DNA from: Otatea glauca
Lineage: Eukaryota > Streptophyta > Magnoliopsida > Poales > Poaceae
NCBI GenBank assembly: GCA_036346275.1
Contig: CM070730.1
Coordinates: forward strand, 1,364,309 to 1,428,308
Reading direction: 5' to 3'
Length of the DNA stretch: 64,000 nucleotides
Below are positions 1-14,300 of this stretch, piece by piece. Within the stretch, counting starts at the first letter, position 1, and each line of letters begins with the position of its first letter. The translations under genes were made by a program, and so were the position numbers. A model generated the notes under the pieces. The model had not been told where the DNA came from. It searched no databases and worked only from the letters and a program-made list of their open reading frames with translations.

Positions 1-595
1 TGAAGGTAGATGGGATATGGCCGTCTTTGGATTTAGAGTCATCTAATTGTTTTGATGGGTGGATGGATGTGATATGGCTGTGCAGTTTTTTTGGAATATT
101 CCTTCAAGATGCAGGACAGAGTCATCCCAGAAAAAAGGTCGGACAAGTTCATCCAGTTTGTTGTACGAAGAGGTATACTCGGTCAAATTCAAATTTCATT
201 GAAGTGTACTCGGTCAAATTCAAATTTTAGTCAAATTTTGTTCGAAAATTCAAATTTCGGTCAAATTTTGTTCGAAAATTCAAATTTCTTCAAAAATTCA
301 AATTTCGGCCAAACTTTGTCCTGAAGTTCAAATTTCCTCCAAAAATTCAAATCTAAGTCAATTTTTATCAAAAAAATTCAAATCAAAATTCGAAACTTTT
401 ATTACAGCTAGCCCATCTATCCTTATCAATACAACCAAACAAAAAATTAGTTTATCCTATCAACATTCTTATCCATCTAACAAAAAAAAATTGGCTCATC
501 CCTATCCACCAACCAAACAACTACCTGGAAGATATCTCATTTAGGCTGGATGGTCATATCCCATCCAACCTCATCCAGGCAACCAATCGCACCCC
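1..595. repeat. Truncated MITE-like inverted repeat with internal AT-rich short repeats
   Basis: The start of the window (GATGGGATATGGCCGTC, a variant of GGATGGGATATGACCATC) is the inverted counterpart of about 520-590, where the reverse complement reads GGATGGGATATGACCATCC. The similarity carries on inward (GTTTGGTTGGTGGATAG against GTTTTGATGGGTGGATGG). This is the layout of a non-autonomous DNA element whose left end is cut by the window edge. Its interior (about 180-385) is a run of imperfect repeats of AATTCAAATTT and CAAATTTTGTTCG. No coding capacity is evident. The target duplication cannot be checked because the left flank is missing. Confidence 0.5.
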
Positions 596-2010
596 AAACT
601 TACTACTGATTTTACACACTGGCCACAGCTTAGTGGGCCGGCTCATCTGGTGCGGGTTCTCAAATTGTACTAATTGTTTTGTTTAGTCTCTTGCGAATGC
701 TAGTTATTGCTCCAACCATCGGGCTTGTCCAAAATACATCTCGAAAGAGAGCTTCATGAACGTACTAAACATCTTTGGTTCGTTGGTTGTGCATTACAAT
801 TAGGAACTTGGAAGCAGTAATCAGATTCAGAGCTCATGTTTAATCTTGTTGAGGATCATGAGCTATTTTTTTTGTCTTCCAACTCAGTAAGTGTTCCTTT
901 TGTTCTGAAGCTGAGACTAATGAAACGTTTTACTAATCAAAGTGGTGGCATGCTGCAATGCTGTACATGATGGTGTGCTGTGGTCCTTCGTTGTCCATTC
1001 ATTACAGGTTCAGAAAAATTGTCACAAGACTCCCAGAGGCTTTAGGTGTTCATGTGTCTCCATGGTCCTATGCTGACGACCCAACTGCTACTAGCTTATT
1101 TGGACCGGTCAATGTCGGAAATTTGATACTCACAGTAAAAGGAGCCCTTTTTCCATTCGAATTTGTTATCTTACAGAATTATATCGTTATTTAATTGTAG
1201 ATTTATTTATAATAGTGATATGCTAGTTGTTAATATGTTTCACTCTTTTTATCAATCGAGTGTCTGCCATTTAAAGTAAAAAATCTTGTATGCTACATAA
1301 CTTCCTAGGTGATATGCACCAAATGATGACTACAAACTGACATTAGATTTTTTTTTTAACCAATTAACAATGCCCCCAAAAAATAAACAATTTTATTACT
1401 CACTTTAGCGGGGGTTTTTTTTTAACCAATTAACAAAGAAGCCCGGCATCATAATCAGCATTATTTAAGCAGGATGTGCATGCGCGTGGAGGCCATGGCT
1501 GATTAGCTATCTGTTAGTTGAAACCTACCGAATTTATCACTTTTCTAGTCCTTCTCATTTTTTTCATATTTGGTTGCCTTCCGAATGAAAATGCAAATCT
1601 TATCCTTCCTCACTATGGAAGGCACCTTCCACGTTTGTCGCCCGTGGCATCTCCCCTTTCGCGCTCGTCGACCACCACTACGTCGGCTCCTTCTGCGCTC
1701 CTCAGACACTGCAGCGTCTGCTCTCACGTTTGCCAGCCTCTCGTGCTCCCTAGGAGCGACAGCTCCGGCTTCCGCTATCCCCGGACGCGGTAGGGGACAC
1801 ATATCGTCTATTGTGTGTGAAGCAGAGGGCTAGATTTATAAATACGTTTACGTACAAGTTAGATTTGTAAAAAAAATTAAGATAGGAGAGCCGGAGAACT
1901 GATCACTTCAGACCTACCTTCATCGATTTGGTCGCATGGTGTATTGGCTACTGATAACCAAAATGTTGATCTTTCCCATTTAGTTTGTTTTTCTCTGCGA
2001 GCAATGATGA
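596..2010. other. Intergenic stretch with no recognisable gene
   Basis: Only short open frames of under 95 codons occur, and none has a motif I recognise. One of them (958-1194, plus) begins MLYMMVCCGP and resembles no known family. The sequence at 1335-1440 repeats AACCAATTAACAA twice after T-runs. Nothing here supports a promoter or RNA gene. Confidence 0.5.
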
Positions 2011-2014
2011 AGGC

Positions 2015-5000
2015 GGAGATGGCCAAACGGGCCGGCCCGAGGCACGGTATTGTTGGTCCGGCCCAGGCACGGCACGGTCCAGCAGGAAACGGGTCATGCC
2101 GACACGGCCCACGAGCCTGGGCCATGCTTGGGCCGACATAGCCCGGCACGTTTAGAGGCGACACGACCCGTTTAGTTTGAAAAATAAACGTTGGAGGCTT
2201 AAAAAAATCCAAAAAAATCCAAAAAATCCCGATTTTTTTCATATAAATAGGTGGTTGCCCCCTCATTTCCACACCAACAATCTTGCATTCTTTTCTATTT
2301 ATTCTCTTGTAGAAATTATTTTGCTCTTGATAATAATTTGACAAAATTCAAAATAATTTTGCCAAAAATCCAAAAAATCGAAATTCGGCTTCCGACTTCT
2401 GTGAAGGAATCAAGGTAATAATTTTGATTTAATTTTTTGTTTTGTTAGTATTTTAAATCATATTTTAATACTAATAGCGTAATTATTTCTTGTAGTTTTC
2501 TTTATGGAGCATAGTGATTTTCTGTCTTTCTCAGCTTCTGATTTCAGGATTTCACCCGAGGAGCTTCTTGCATCCTATAAAGCTCAAGAAGCTGCAACAC
2601 CTGTATCATCCTTAGGCTCTACAAGTGCTACTGCGTCGATAAGCACTGGGACGAAAAGATCAAGACGCAGTACATCGGAAGTCTGGAAAGATTTTCGAGC
2701 AGATTTTTGAGATATCAGACGGCGTCCAGAGCAGGTATGCTATTTGTAAATATTGTAAGCACAAATTAACTATGAAATCTTCAGGTGGAATAGGGCACTT
2801 GAAGAGGCATGCTGAGAGCTGTAGAAGAAAAGCGGGAATGGCTTTGAGACAGACACAGCTACAGTACAACCCTGACGGTACAGTACGTAACTAGAACTAT
2901 AATCCTGAGGTAGCTCGTGAATTTCTTTGTTGTTTAATCGCTTATTAAGATCTTCCTTAAAACTTTGGTAAGTCAGCTGCGTTTGAAAACTACATTAGGA
3001 TCGCTCATAATCCTAGGTTTTTTGTAGTTTCTAGACAGACAACAACTAGATATTTGATTAAATATTATAATAATTATCGTAATAAGCTAAAAGAGCAATT
3101 TAGTACCTATACTTTTTCTATGTCTTTGACATCTGATATATAGAGTGGTAGAGTTAAAGAGGATTACCTTATTATAGTTGCTTATGTATGTAAACAATGA
3201 ATGGCAACTAGAAATGAGAGTTATAGGATTCAAATTAATTAATGTAGCACACACTTGTGAAAATATTGTTGATTGTATTGTAAAAGTTGTGGAAGATTTT
3301 AGCCTTACTGATAAGGTTTTTGCAATAACATTAGATAATGCTTCAGCAAATATTTTTGTCATGAACATTTTTACTTCGTTTTTCAATTCGTATGTTGAAT
3401 CTTTCTTATTACATCAGCGTTATGCTTGCCATATTATTAATCTTATAGTAAAATATGGTTTGAAGATGTTAAATCAATATCTTTAACCTTTTCGCATTGC
3501 AATATCTTTAACCTTTTCGCATTGCAATATCTTTCTTAAATGATTCTAATCAACGAGTAGCAACATATAAGACTTATTGTATTACAATAAATGTGCGTCC
3601 GCGTAAGTTTGGTTTGGATATGCCTGTTAGATGAAACTCTACTTACTTGATGCTTAAGTCTTTCATACTATACGAGAGTACATTTTCTGTTTTTATTAAC
3701 ACGCACTATCGTAGACAAGATGGTCAACCGCTACTCACAGAGCAACATTGGTGTGTTGCTAAATACTTGATGTCATTTTTAGAATATTTTTTTGATTCCA
3801 TTGTTGCTTTATGTAGAGTTTATTACGCAACCTCTCCTTTAATTGTCATCATATTTTAGAAATTGCTACCCACTTAAGGAGCCACGAAAATGACAATATT
3901 TTGCGTGAAGTTGTTTATGCTATAAAAACTAAAATTTTGAAATATTAGCAAGAAATTCCTATGTTATATGCATTTGCATTTATTTTAGATCCTAGAGCTA
4001 AAGTTCGAGGATTCTCTAATGTTCTCTCATTTCTAAGTGATGCGGTAGGTACTAATTATTCTAGTTATTTTTCAAATATTCGTGCTAACTTATCTTAAGT
4101 TTATGCTAAGTATGATCAGAAGTTTGCTGGAGTTCGTATGCAACGACCTCCACCAGCACCCACAACAGGTAGGAAGAAAACTATGTGGGAAAAGATATGG
4201 GATGCAGGTGGCTCTTTCTCAAGGAATTTGACTACAACAACGACAAGTACAGACACATTAAGTGGTGGGAAGCTAGTTGCCTATCTCAACAGCGACACTG
4301 TCAACTACTAATAGCAGCAAGAGGAGGACTTCAACATTTTGCAGTGGTGGCACGAGTATAAGATAACATATACGGTGCTTTCCATATTAGCACAGGATGT
4401 GTTAACAGTTCCTGTCTTCACGGTTTCTTCGGAGCCTGCTTTCAGTCTACCCGGAAGAATAATCGAGGAGAGAAAAACAAATCTGACAAGTGAGATGGTG
4501 GAAATATTTCTCACTGTGAAAGATTGTGAACAAGCTGATCAACGAGCTCAACATACTGTAGAAAATGCTGAGCTGACGGAGATGTTCGAAAATCTTTATC
4601 TAGATAATGAGGAAGAATAATTGTAATCTTCACTTTTTTCATGTATCACTGAGCTATAGGCTGTACTCTTTTCTTTGTCAAGGTTTTCTCGTGTCGAGTT
4701 TTTACTTGGCAGAGTTTTTAAAGAGGCAGCCAAATATTAATAAAGTTCATTGTTTAATTCTAATTATTTGTCTCATTTTAGAATTTATCTCATATTTTAG
4801 CTTTTTCTTAATTTATATATATTTAAAAAGTTTTTCTACAGCTTTCGAGTTTTTCTAATTTTTCTAATTTTTTCTGATTTTTTAAAATATTTTTTCATAC
4901 ATATTCTAGTTTAATATATTTTCTAACTTTTTTTTCCTGATTTTTTTTAATTTTTCTAGCGCTAACGGGGCTGGGTCGTGTGCCACCCGTTTAAGCTGTT
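2015..5000 (+). mobile_element. Decayed hAT-superfamily DNA transposon
   Basis: The interior is a broken hAT transposase on the plus strand. The edges are placed by weak subterminal similarity. The left edge near 2020-2060 carries GGCCAAACGGGCCGGC and GGCACGG motifs. The right edge near 4965-5000 reads, on the reverse strand, CAGCTTAAACGGGTGGCACACGACCC. Many grass hAT elements have AAACGGG/CGGCACG-rich ends of this kind. An 8-bp target duplication could not be identified, so the boundaries are good to a few tens of bases. The element ends only about 380 bp before the AP-2 alpha start codon and so forms the immediate upstream flank of that gene. Confidence 0.6.
2504..4620 (+). pseudogene. hAT transposase pseudogene (BED finger plus hAT C-terminal dimerisation domain)
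   Basis: The first frame starts at 2504 (MEHSDFLSFSASDF) and is broken by a frameshift near 2700. The next frame gives a BED-type zinc finger, with ICKYCK followed by HLKRHAESC, at about 2745-2820. Further conserved blocks are a central transposase segment (LTDKVFAITLDNASAN, 3178-3486), FILDPRAKVRGF (about 3975-4020), and the C-terminal dimerisation block (VFTVSSEPAFSLPGRIIEER, 4339-4620) ending in an acidic tail. At least four stops or frameshifts lie between them, so no full protein can be made. The family is the RICESLEEPER/Ac-like hAT group found throughout grasses. A functional copy elsewhere would be needed to mobilise the element. Confidence 0.8.
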
Positions 5001-5029
5001 GCTGACGGGTTACGAAACAAAAGTGGAAG

Positions 5030-5377
5030 GTCAACCCCGTTCTTCCTTTTTTTTTTCCTTCTTCTTTCGTGGAGACGCGGAGGAAGGAAGGAAACTTTCT
5101 AGAAAGCAGGGAAAAACCGCCCCCATCCATTCCAGGCTTCCAGCCAGCACCCAGCAGCACAAGGGCGAGAGAGAGAGAGAGAGAGATCAACGCGCCGCGC
5201 CTCGCCTCGCCTCCCACCGAAGACAAGGAGACCAAATCAAAACCCCTCCCCGCGCCGATCCATTCTGCCCCCGTAGGGTTTTGCTCCTCGGATCCGGGCG
5301 CGTGGGGCGCTGCTCGGCGGCCAGATCTCGCTCGGCGGCACGCGGATCTGGGGTTTCTCGAACCGGCGGGCGACGAG
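5030..5377 (+). promoter_or_regulatory. Putative core promoter and 5' UTR of the AP-2 alpha gene
   Basis: The stretch between the hAT remnant and the start codon turns sharply GC-rich. It contains a pyrimidine-rich tract at 5040-5070 (a Y-patch-like feature common near plant transcription starts) and an uninterrupted GA microsatellite at about 5166-5186. No convincing TATA box lies at a suitable distance, which fits a broadly expressed housekeeping gene. The transcription start is not visible from sequence alone. Upstream regulatory DNA beyond about 5000 would lie in the hAT remnant. Confidence 0.45.
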
Positions 5378-8300
5378 ATGGCGCTCTCGGGGATGCGCGG
5401 GCTGTCGGTCTTCATCAGCGACGTACGCAACTGCCACAACAAGGAGCAGGAGCGCCTCCGCGTCGACAAGGAGCTCGGCAACATCCGCACGCGCTTCAAA
5501 AACGAGAAGGTCACGCTTGTCTCTTCTCCCCTCCCTTCCGCTCGAGATCTAGGTGAACGCATTTGCGGGATTCTGGTGTGGTTTTCTTGGGACTTTACTC
5601 GAATTGACCTGCCTGACGAGAATTAGGGCCTTGTGTGGCGGTAAATTGGTAGTGAGTTCGAGACGAGGGGCTCCGTAGTCGTAGTGTTGGTTTGGGCTGT
5701 GAATTTGTGTTCAACACTCCTAGTTTCAAACTGTTTGATGGTTGATAGGCTGATACTTTGTTGAAATATGTTCGGTGTGAGGAGGCTGCCTGTGCAATAT
5801 TAGTGATCAAAGTTTTAAAAGGTTTGATGTCTTCATCCTATAATGACGTCTATTTTGTAACAGAGGGAGTACAAAATATAATATGAATGCTAACACTACA
5901 AGTCCCAAGTAATGCTCTACAACATGGTGTATGAGTTAAATGTTTCACGACAAAGACTCGATGTTTGCCATGTGAAACTGTTGCAGCACTGATCATATGT
6001 CTGTATGTCGGTGTGCATTAAGGAGCTCTGTAGAGTTGGATTAAAATAGAAAAGTATCACACTTTTATAGTTTGATATACTGCCTTATGTCAGGTCATTT
6101 ACTTCTACGTTGAAAATTATAATCTTAATTATAAGGTGATATTGTTCTCGGCAGTGCATGTAAAGTGCCCCCTTAGAGAAAGGGGCACAGAGTCCATTTC
6201 TTTGTTTTCCTTTTCGTGGCAGCGTTCACATGTTATCCTTAATACCTCAACAGTTGTGTGGACCATAGTGTATAGTTCATGTTAAACTAGCGGAGAATGC
6301 CAATCATCACCGTTTTCTTCGAGATACAACCTTAATTACCAAGGGCCATGCGTTTTCCTTGTAGTAATGTTGTTAAGCATGCATTGCAACCCTTAAGGTG
6401 ACTGAAAATCCCTTAATCATTGACAGAAAATTTGAAATTTACTAAAAATCACCATGATCTGTCATCTTGCAGGGTTTATCGCCATATGAGAAGAAAAAGT
6501 ATGTATGGAAAATGCTTTACATTTATATGCTGGGTTACGATGTTGACTTCGGGCATATGGAAACTGTTTCTTTGATATCTGCACCAAAGTATCCTGAGAA
6601 ACAGGTGAAAGCCACATCTTCCATATCCTTAATCATCACATTCCTTTCCAGTAATGATATACCCAAACTTGGCGTAAAATTATCAATACAATCATGCGTG
6701 CTTGTCTTCTAATCTTCTAATTGCTACCCTTTGACCCATGCTGCAGGTTGGATACATTGTGACATCTTGCTTACTGAACGAGAATAATGATTTCCTAAGG
6801 ATGGTTATAAATACAGTACGCAATGACATAATAGGACGAAACGAGACTTTTCAGTGCTTAGCATTGACGATGGTATGACATGGTGTTTTACCCTACTATT
6901 CTTCGGCTGATTTGTCTGAACTCTGAATACTTTCTATTTAAAGAAATCTGATACAGTATATATGTTTTTGAGAATATCTAATCTAGTATATTAACAGGAG
7001 TCCTTTTTTAACTATCTAATACATTTCTTCTAGTAAATAGCACTTGTGTTACTGAAAAGGATCTGTTTCAGGTAGGTAATATTGGTGGGAAAGAATTTTC
7101 CGAGTCCTTGGCCCCAGATGTCCAGAAACTTCTTGTAAGTGAATGGTATTTCACTCATCTTCTCCTTTCGTTATCATGGGAAAGATTGGACTAATCAAAC
7201 TTCTAACTTATCAGATTTCAAGTAGCTGTCGACCTGTAGTCAGAAAGAAGGCCGCCCTATGCCTTCTGCGGCTTTATCGGAAGAATCCCGATGTTGTGAA
7301 TATCGATGGCTGGTACTATTATGATAGAACATGAAGTTTTATTATCCATTCTAGTCAATGAATGGGCTAAATTGCTTTTCATATATCAGGTCTGATCGAA
7401 TGGCACAACTTCTAGATGAGCGTGATCTTGGTGTGCTGACGTCTGTCATGAGCCTTTTTGTTTCACTAGTATCCAATAATGCTGAAGCATATTGGAATTG
7501 CCTTCCAAAGTGTGTAAGAATATTGGAGAGGATGGCAAGAAACCAAGATATTCCACAAGAATACACCTACTACGGAATTCCATCTCCTTGGCTTCAGGTG
7601 CTTTTCTTTCCTTGGCATCACCCAGATTAAGCTCACATAAATCTGTATTGAATAATTAAATTTTATTTGATCACAATCTATTGATGTTTGGTTTTCCTTT
7701 AGCTATGAATGTATACTCTTGATTTTTGTAATTTTTTTCTCAGCTGTTGCTGCAAATATTGGATGCCTGATGTTAATTGCATTAATATGATTTAGGGCAT
7801 TTATTTCTATTACCTTTTGTTATGCTTGATGAGAACTACAATGGGTGGACATGTGTAAACAGCAACACAATATACACAATTAGTTTTGTGTTTAGTTTTA
7901 TGATTGTTGTCATAAACCTTGTAGTCTCTGGAGTTACAGTTTGCAAATGTGATTATGTGAAGAATCTACTCAGGGTGTAGCGCAGTTAAGGCAAGCTGTA
8001 ATGCAAAGCTGGTTTTCACAAGTTTACAAGTCAAATACACATTAAACATTCTGTGATGTGAATAAGAAGTAAGCAATCAAATCAATGTTATTGAAACTCG
8101 AACTGGTGGAGTTGCTATTTTTGGATCGTCTAGTTCTTTGGTCATGTAGGGGTGGAGAACATTTGCTCTGGATGGTTTGTTTTAGGCAACACATTTGGCT
8201 TTGGCAGAAGACGTTATAGATACTTTCTTCTTAAAATTGAGTTAATTATCATGCATCGTCTACTTCTTTGCTGGCTTGTTTGAAGATATATATAGGAAGT

Positions 8301-11300
8301 ACGGGAAAGGCTTCCGGTTCCATACTCATGGGAGTATGTACTCCCACTTTCAATGTACTGCTTAAATGATGTTGTTATACCTCTTTATACTTTTAAGCAT
8401 ACTCTAATAATGATCAGAAGATACTCCAAACTGAGTTCCATAAAAAATTTCATGGAAGTCCACTTTTTATAGCATAATTTGTGTATATACTCCTTTTATA
8501 TATGAAAAGGGTATATAACAAAAATAAAGGGCTTCAATGAAAATTTTTCAACCAAATCACATTGGAGTATCTTAGAACTATTATCGAAGTATACTGAAAG
8601 TAATAAAGAAGTGTAACACGTTCGTTTGAGTGGCATATTGGAGGTGGGAGTTACGTACCCCTGGAAGTACGCAAAAGGCATATTGGAGGTGGGAGTTACG
8701 TATCCCCGGAAGTACGCAAAAGGCTTCCTATATATAGTATAATTACTTGGGACACCATGGTGCCGCACCATGATCTAAAATGGGTATTTCCCTTATGTAT
8801 CGCGTGCGAAAAAGTTTGAAATTTTTTGGATGTCGAGTTTAACTAGTTTACTAACTAGTTCAAACAAGTTTGAACTGAAATTCAAACTAGAGTTGCCTTT
8901 TTTATGGTAGTTTGATTATAGGTATGTGTTGATTATATATATAAATCAGCAAAGCACATGATCTAAATTCGTTCAAAATTTTTGAAAGTATATTTTTTCC
9001 AAGGTATGCGTTTCATTTGAATTGTTATAGATGGTATATACCCTAAAACTGAAATTTTTGAAAAATATACCCGAATTTGGCTTGGATTCACGCATTTGAA
9101 ATCATGGTGCCTTGACACCATGGTGCCCCATTTCGGCGTCCTACACACACATATATATCTGTTGTGCATATTGGATACAAATTTTCTGCGTGTTCAACTG
9201 TTTTTAAAGTTAATATTTTATTTTTGCAGGTTAAGACAATGAGGGCTCTTCAATACTTCCCTACCATTGAAGATCCCAGTGCAAGGCGAGCTTTGTTTGA
9301 GGTACAGTTTTAGGAAAGCATGCAAAGCTTCATTTTTGTTCTAGTAACTCTTAAGTGTATGTTTAGTGATTATGTGATGTCACCTTACCTACCATCTGGC
9401 AGCCTGTGGAAAAAAGCCGTCAGTCTGAATTCTTTTCATTATGTCTTTCTACTTTTGGGGAAAAAAATCTGACTATTGTACCCCACATATACAAATAGTT
9501 CATGAATTGTAATGATATTCTCGTTGTTCGTTAGGTTTTACAGCGCATTTTGATGGGTACTGATGTTGTTAAAAATGTCAACAAGAACAATGCCTCACAT
9601 GCTGTCCTCTTTGAAGCTCTTGCTCTGGTGAGTTCATACTGATTTTTTGGACGATTACTTTCTATTTTTCATTTCTACCAACTTTTCTTAATCTTTTCCT
9701 CTCCTACATCACTTTCATGTTCATATATTTATGTTCATAGGCTCCTGTGTTTCATCAATTGAGTGTGAGTTTATAGTTCTATGCTTATTTTGCTTAAACA
9801 ATGTTTGCCATGCATTACTTCTCCTAATTACAGGTTATGCATCTTGATGCTGAAAAGGAGATGATGTCCCAATGTGTGGCTCTTCTTGGCAAGTTTATTG
9901 CGGTCCGGGAGCCAAATATTAGGTATCTTGGTCTGGTAAGTGGCTAAGTGTATTTCTTTGCAACATTAGTTTTGCTTGATTTTATACCATGTGTTTGGTG
10001 ATGCCGCAATGTTGCATTCAAATCAAACCGTGTAAGTGGAAATTTTACCATAATGTAACAGTATTTCATCCATTTTCACAGGAAAACATGACTAGGATGC
10101 TGTTAGTTACAGATGTACAGGATATAATTAAAAGGCACCAGGCTCAGATCATTACGTCTTTGAAGGATCCAGATATCAGGTATCTGAGGCCCGTTCAGTA
10201 TCTGTGATTGCATAGACATTTCAAAGGAATTCAATATCATTTCAGTAGAAACCACTCTTTAGTCTATGCTTGGCACACTGACTTAGCTCTTTTAGTTACA
10301 AACAAACCATCTAAATCTAATTTTATGAATTCTTCTTACCATGTGTCCATGTCTTATTTCCATCCTTTGTAAGAAGTGACATTCACAATGTGGTGGACCT
10401 AGAATTTAACTGCATCAAAAAAGTTACCTTAAAAATATTTAAATACTTGTAAATAGTTCCTATTAAAAATGTCAAGTTCATGCACTAAAAACATTGGTTT
10501 TAGCTGTGAAAATTTGTTGGCCTCATTTGAATCCCGTGTTCTCCACCATCCTTCTTTTATTCAGAACAATATTTCATGCATTCTCTCTCTCATGTGCCTT
10601 GAAACAATCTCTTGCACCTGGGTGTGTCTTGGATTAAGTACAAAATGCGAGTTGAAGAATGCTTATGTTTAAGGTCCAGCATAGCACAGAATAGTTGACA
10701 TAGAGAGCATAGGTACAACAGTTTGGATGATGCCTTTGGATCAGAGCAGGTCCAACACATGAAGGGGATGTTAACAAGCACTTCCTGAAGACCTTGAACA
10801 TATGCTTCATGCGAGGAATGCTCCATGCATGACTTAAATAACTGATGATATTTGCATGAACCATTTATTGGTAGAAGATGCATTTAGTGGTGAAAGACTG
10901 AAAGCTAATATATTGATTTGTTCATTAATAAAGGATGAAATATGATTGTATATTGTGGGCATGTCATAAACAGTTCTTTATGAATTCAGTTTGATTTTAA
11001 AATGTTTTACCTTCACTTTTTTAGTGTGATTTGTACTTTCTATTTATGTGATTACTGTCTTGCAGCATTAGAAGGCGGGCTCTTGATTTGCTGTACGGCA
11101 TGTGTGATGTTACAAATGCAAAGGAAATTGTTGAGGAGTTATTGCAGGTAATGTGATAGTGGTCCTGCAGATCAACAAAAATCTAAAGCACATTGCTGGT
11201 TGTTTGCGCAACCTGTTAAGGCTTGCTGTGGTATTCCTAAGACTAATTATTTATCTTTTTTCTCAGTATCTTAACACAGCTGAATATGCAATGCGCGAAG

Positions 11301-14300
11301 AGCTCGCTCTGAAGGCAGCTATTCTTGCAGAGAAGTTTGCTCCAGATCTTTCATGGTAAAGTTTTTGATGATGGGATCAGCCCATTTTTCACTGTATGGT
11401 ATTAAATTTGAAATGTCTTGCATATATTTGTTTACATCCATGAGGTATTCTGCATGTCCAGCTAGTAGAAACTTCTAATCCCAAAGCTGTTCACCTGAAA
11501 TGGGCATAGCCCATGTTTTGACAATGATAAACCTGGTATTTCTTTATTGGGTTCCTGCATTTCAGGTAGGATAATAACTGTAGCAATTAGTACACTAGTT
11601 CTATGTGGATTTTGATTTCTGTAACTTCATGTCCTTGAATTTTCGGCCAGATCTAACTACTGTTTTTGTAGGTATGTTGATGTTATTCTTCAGTTGATAG
11701 ATAAGGCAGGAGATTTTGTAAGTGATGATATATGGTATCGAGTGGTACAATTTGTAACCAACAATGAAGATCTGCAGGTTCTTGCATATTTCTAATTTCA
11801 CAGAATGTTTTCAATTTTGTTTGATGAACGTGATGCTCAACTTGTAATTTTATCAGCCATATGCTGCAGCAAAGGCGAGAGAATACCTTGACAAGCCTGC
11901 TTTGCATGAGACAATGGTCAAGGTATTTTCCATCACCTGAATTTTTTGTACTATGAAGACCAATTTTACAGGACTGCTAGATGGTTTTAGTTTGTAGTGA
12001 AACCCGCTGTACAGCTGCACTTCCACTAGCAGTACAGTATGCTCGCCTTGCAACGAAAATATGCATCATATATTATAAATACTTGTTTGTCATAAAGGAA
12101 TCCAATCTGCCTAGCAACTGTTTTCTCCTCTTGTTTGTATTATGCTTTTTCTCTTTCTTTTTTTGTTTATATTACATTATCCTTCTTTCCCACCAATACA
12201 GGTGAGTGCTTACCTTCTTGGGGAGTATGGCCACCTTTTGGCACGAAGGCCTGGTTGTAGCCCTAAGGAGTTGTTTTCTATTATAAACGATAAACTTCCG
12301 ACAGTATCGTAAGTTGTAAAAGTACCTCTTTGAGTGACTTAACGTCTTTTTCTATCCTGTTGAAAAACTGTAATATATATCCCATGAATTTTTCATCAGG
12401 ACAAGTACTGTTGCCATTCTTCTCTCAACCTATGCCAAGATATTGATGCACACTCAACCCCCTGATGTGGGACTGCATCAACAAATCCTGACAATATTTA
12501 AAAAGTAATAATTGACTCTTCATGCTTTCATGCTACTTTGAAAGCAACCTTTTCTATGTTTGTTAAAACATTTTTCTACACTTACATTATACTTCAGGTA
12601 TGAGAGTTATATCGATGTTGAAATACAGCAGAGAGCAGTTGAATATTTTGAACTAAGCAGAAAGGGTGCTGCTTTGGCAGAAGTGTTGGCCGAAATGCCA
12701 AAATTTCCTGAACGTGAGGTAACTCTGCATCCTGTTAGTTGTATACTTACATTTACTGGATATGTCGTCTTTTTGTTCAATTTATTCCATTAAGAAGGAT
12801 TCATTTTTCTAACTATGGGTTCAATTGTCAAATCTAGTCTGCTCTGTTGAAAAAGGCTGAAGATGCTGAAGTAGACTCAGCAGAGCAGAGTGCTATAAAA
12901 CTACGAAGTCAGCAACAAACATCCAGTGCTCTTGTTGTAGCTGATCACCCCCCTATAAATGGATCAGCACCAGCAGCTAATCATCTCACTCTTGTGAAGA
13001 TGGCAAGTCAAAATATTGCCGAAGTACTACCTTCTTCTCACTTGCGAAATACTCTGGACATAATTCATGAGTTTTATTAAGTGAATATTTATGATATTCA
13101 GGAGAGCAACGTCACTTATGAAGAAACTCCGGTAGAAGCTCCAAAAGAAAACGGGGCTCCCATCGAAGTTGAGAGCAAAGTCGAGAACATTGCCGAGACC
13201 AATATTGAGAGTAAAGTGGAGCCTCCTACATCTCATCGTGCTTCTCAAGCAGACCTCCTTGCCGACCTTTTGGGTCCTCTTGCAATAGAGGGTCCTCCTG
13301 CAGCTGTAGAGCAAAGCCCTGTTCAAGGATTGGAGGCTAATCAAAGTTCAGTAGGTGACTTGGCACTAGCTACCCTTGAGGATCAATCCAACTCGGTTCA
13401 GGTACTACTGTACTTCCTCATAGTAGTAGTGCCTTGATCTGGAACTATTGTACAGCTTTACGCTCACTCGAGTGGCTGCATAAGCAGAATATACCGTGCT
13501 ACCGTGCTGATAAAGTATTGTTTTTCATATGGGGGGATGTTATCTTCTGTTGACCAACTCTGCTTTATACAGCCAATTGTCAATGTTGAGGAGAAGTTTC
13601 ATGTATTGTGCTCGAAAGATAGTGGAGTACTGTATGAGGATCCTCACATTCAGGTTTGCATAAGTTGATAGCTTTGCATCACCAAACATAATTAGATGTG
13701 TATTTTTTAACTCAAAGCATGCTTGTTATCTGCCTTGCCTTAACCTTCTGCGTGAATTTCATTTTCCTACTGGGCCTTGTTTCTAGATTGGTTTAAAAGC
13801 AGAGTGGCGTGCCCACCATGGTTGCCTTGTTCTTTTCCTGGGGAACAAAAATACTTCATCCCTTGCGTCAGCGCGGGCTCTGATTTTGCCACCTAGCCAT
13901 TTAAAAATGGAACTCTCATCAGTTCCTGATACTATTCCTCCAAGAGCACAGGTATCAAGCAATGCAGTATAATGCTGTCACATTTTCTTTACTAATTTCA
14001 TCCGATCTTCAATTTGTTGTGTTCTCTAGGTGCAAATTCCACTTGAAGTTGTGAATCTCCGCGCAAGTAGAGATGTTGCTGTTCTTGATTTCTCATATAC
14101 ATTTGGAACTGCATTGGTAATTGTCTTATGTCATGTTTTTTCTGACTGTCCAGATATTCACTTTTTTTTCTCATAAGGTAACAGTAGTGTCTGTGCTTAT
14201 CCAGGTGAATGTCAAACTTCGACTCCCTATTGTATTGAATAAATTCTTGCAACCGATAACTCTTTCCCCTGAAGAATTTTTCCCTCAGTGGAAAGCATTG

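Noticed and set aside
958..1194. 78-codon open frame starting MLYMMVCCGP as a possible small gene
   Set aside because: No recognisable motif, no supporting context, and length expected by chance in AT-balanced DNA.
1518..1833. Overlapping frames on both strands suggesting a small GC-rich gene
   Set aside because: Three frames are open at once because of local GC content; none has a family motif or a clear splice or UTR context.
5237..5562. Alternative long frames over exon 1, including a minus-strand frame of 218 codons
   Set aside because: The family N-terminus MALSGMRGLSVFISD fixes the real frame and start; the others result from GC richness.
10590..10883. Antisense open frames in intron 10 of the AP-2 alpha gene
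   Set aside because: Lie within an intron, lack motifs, and both overlap each other in different frames.
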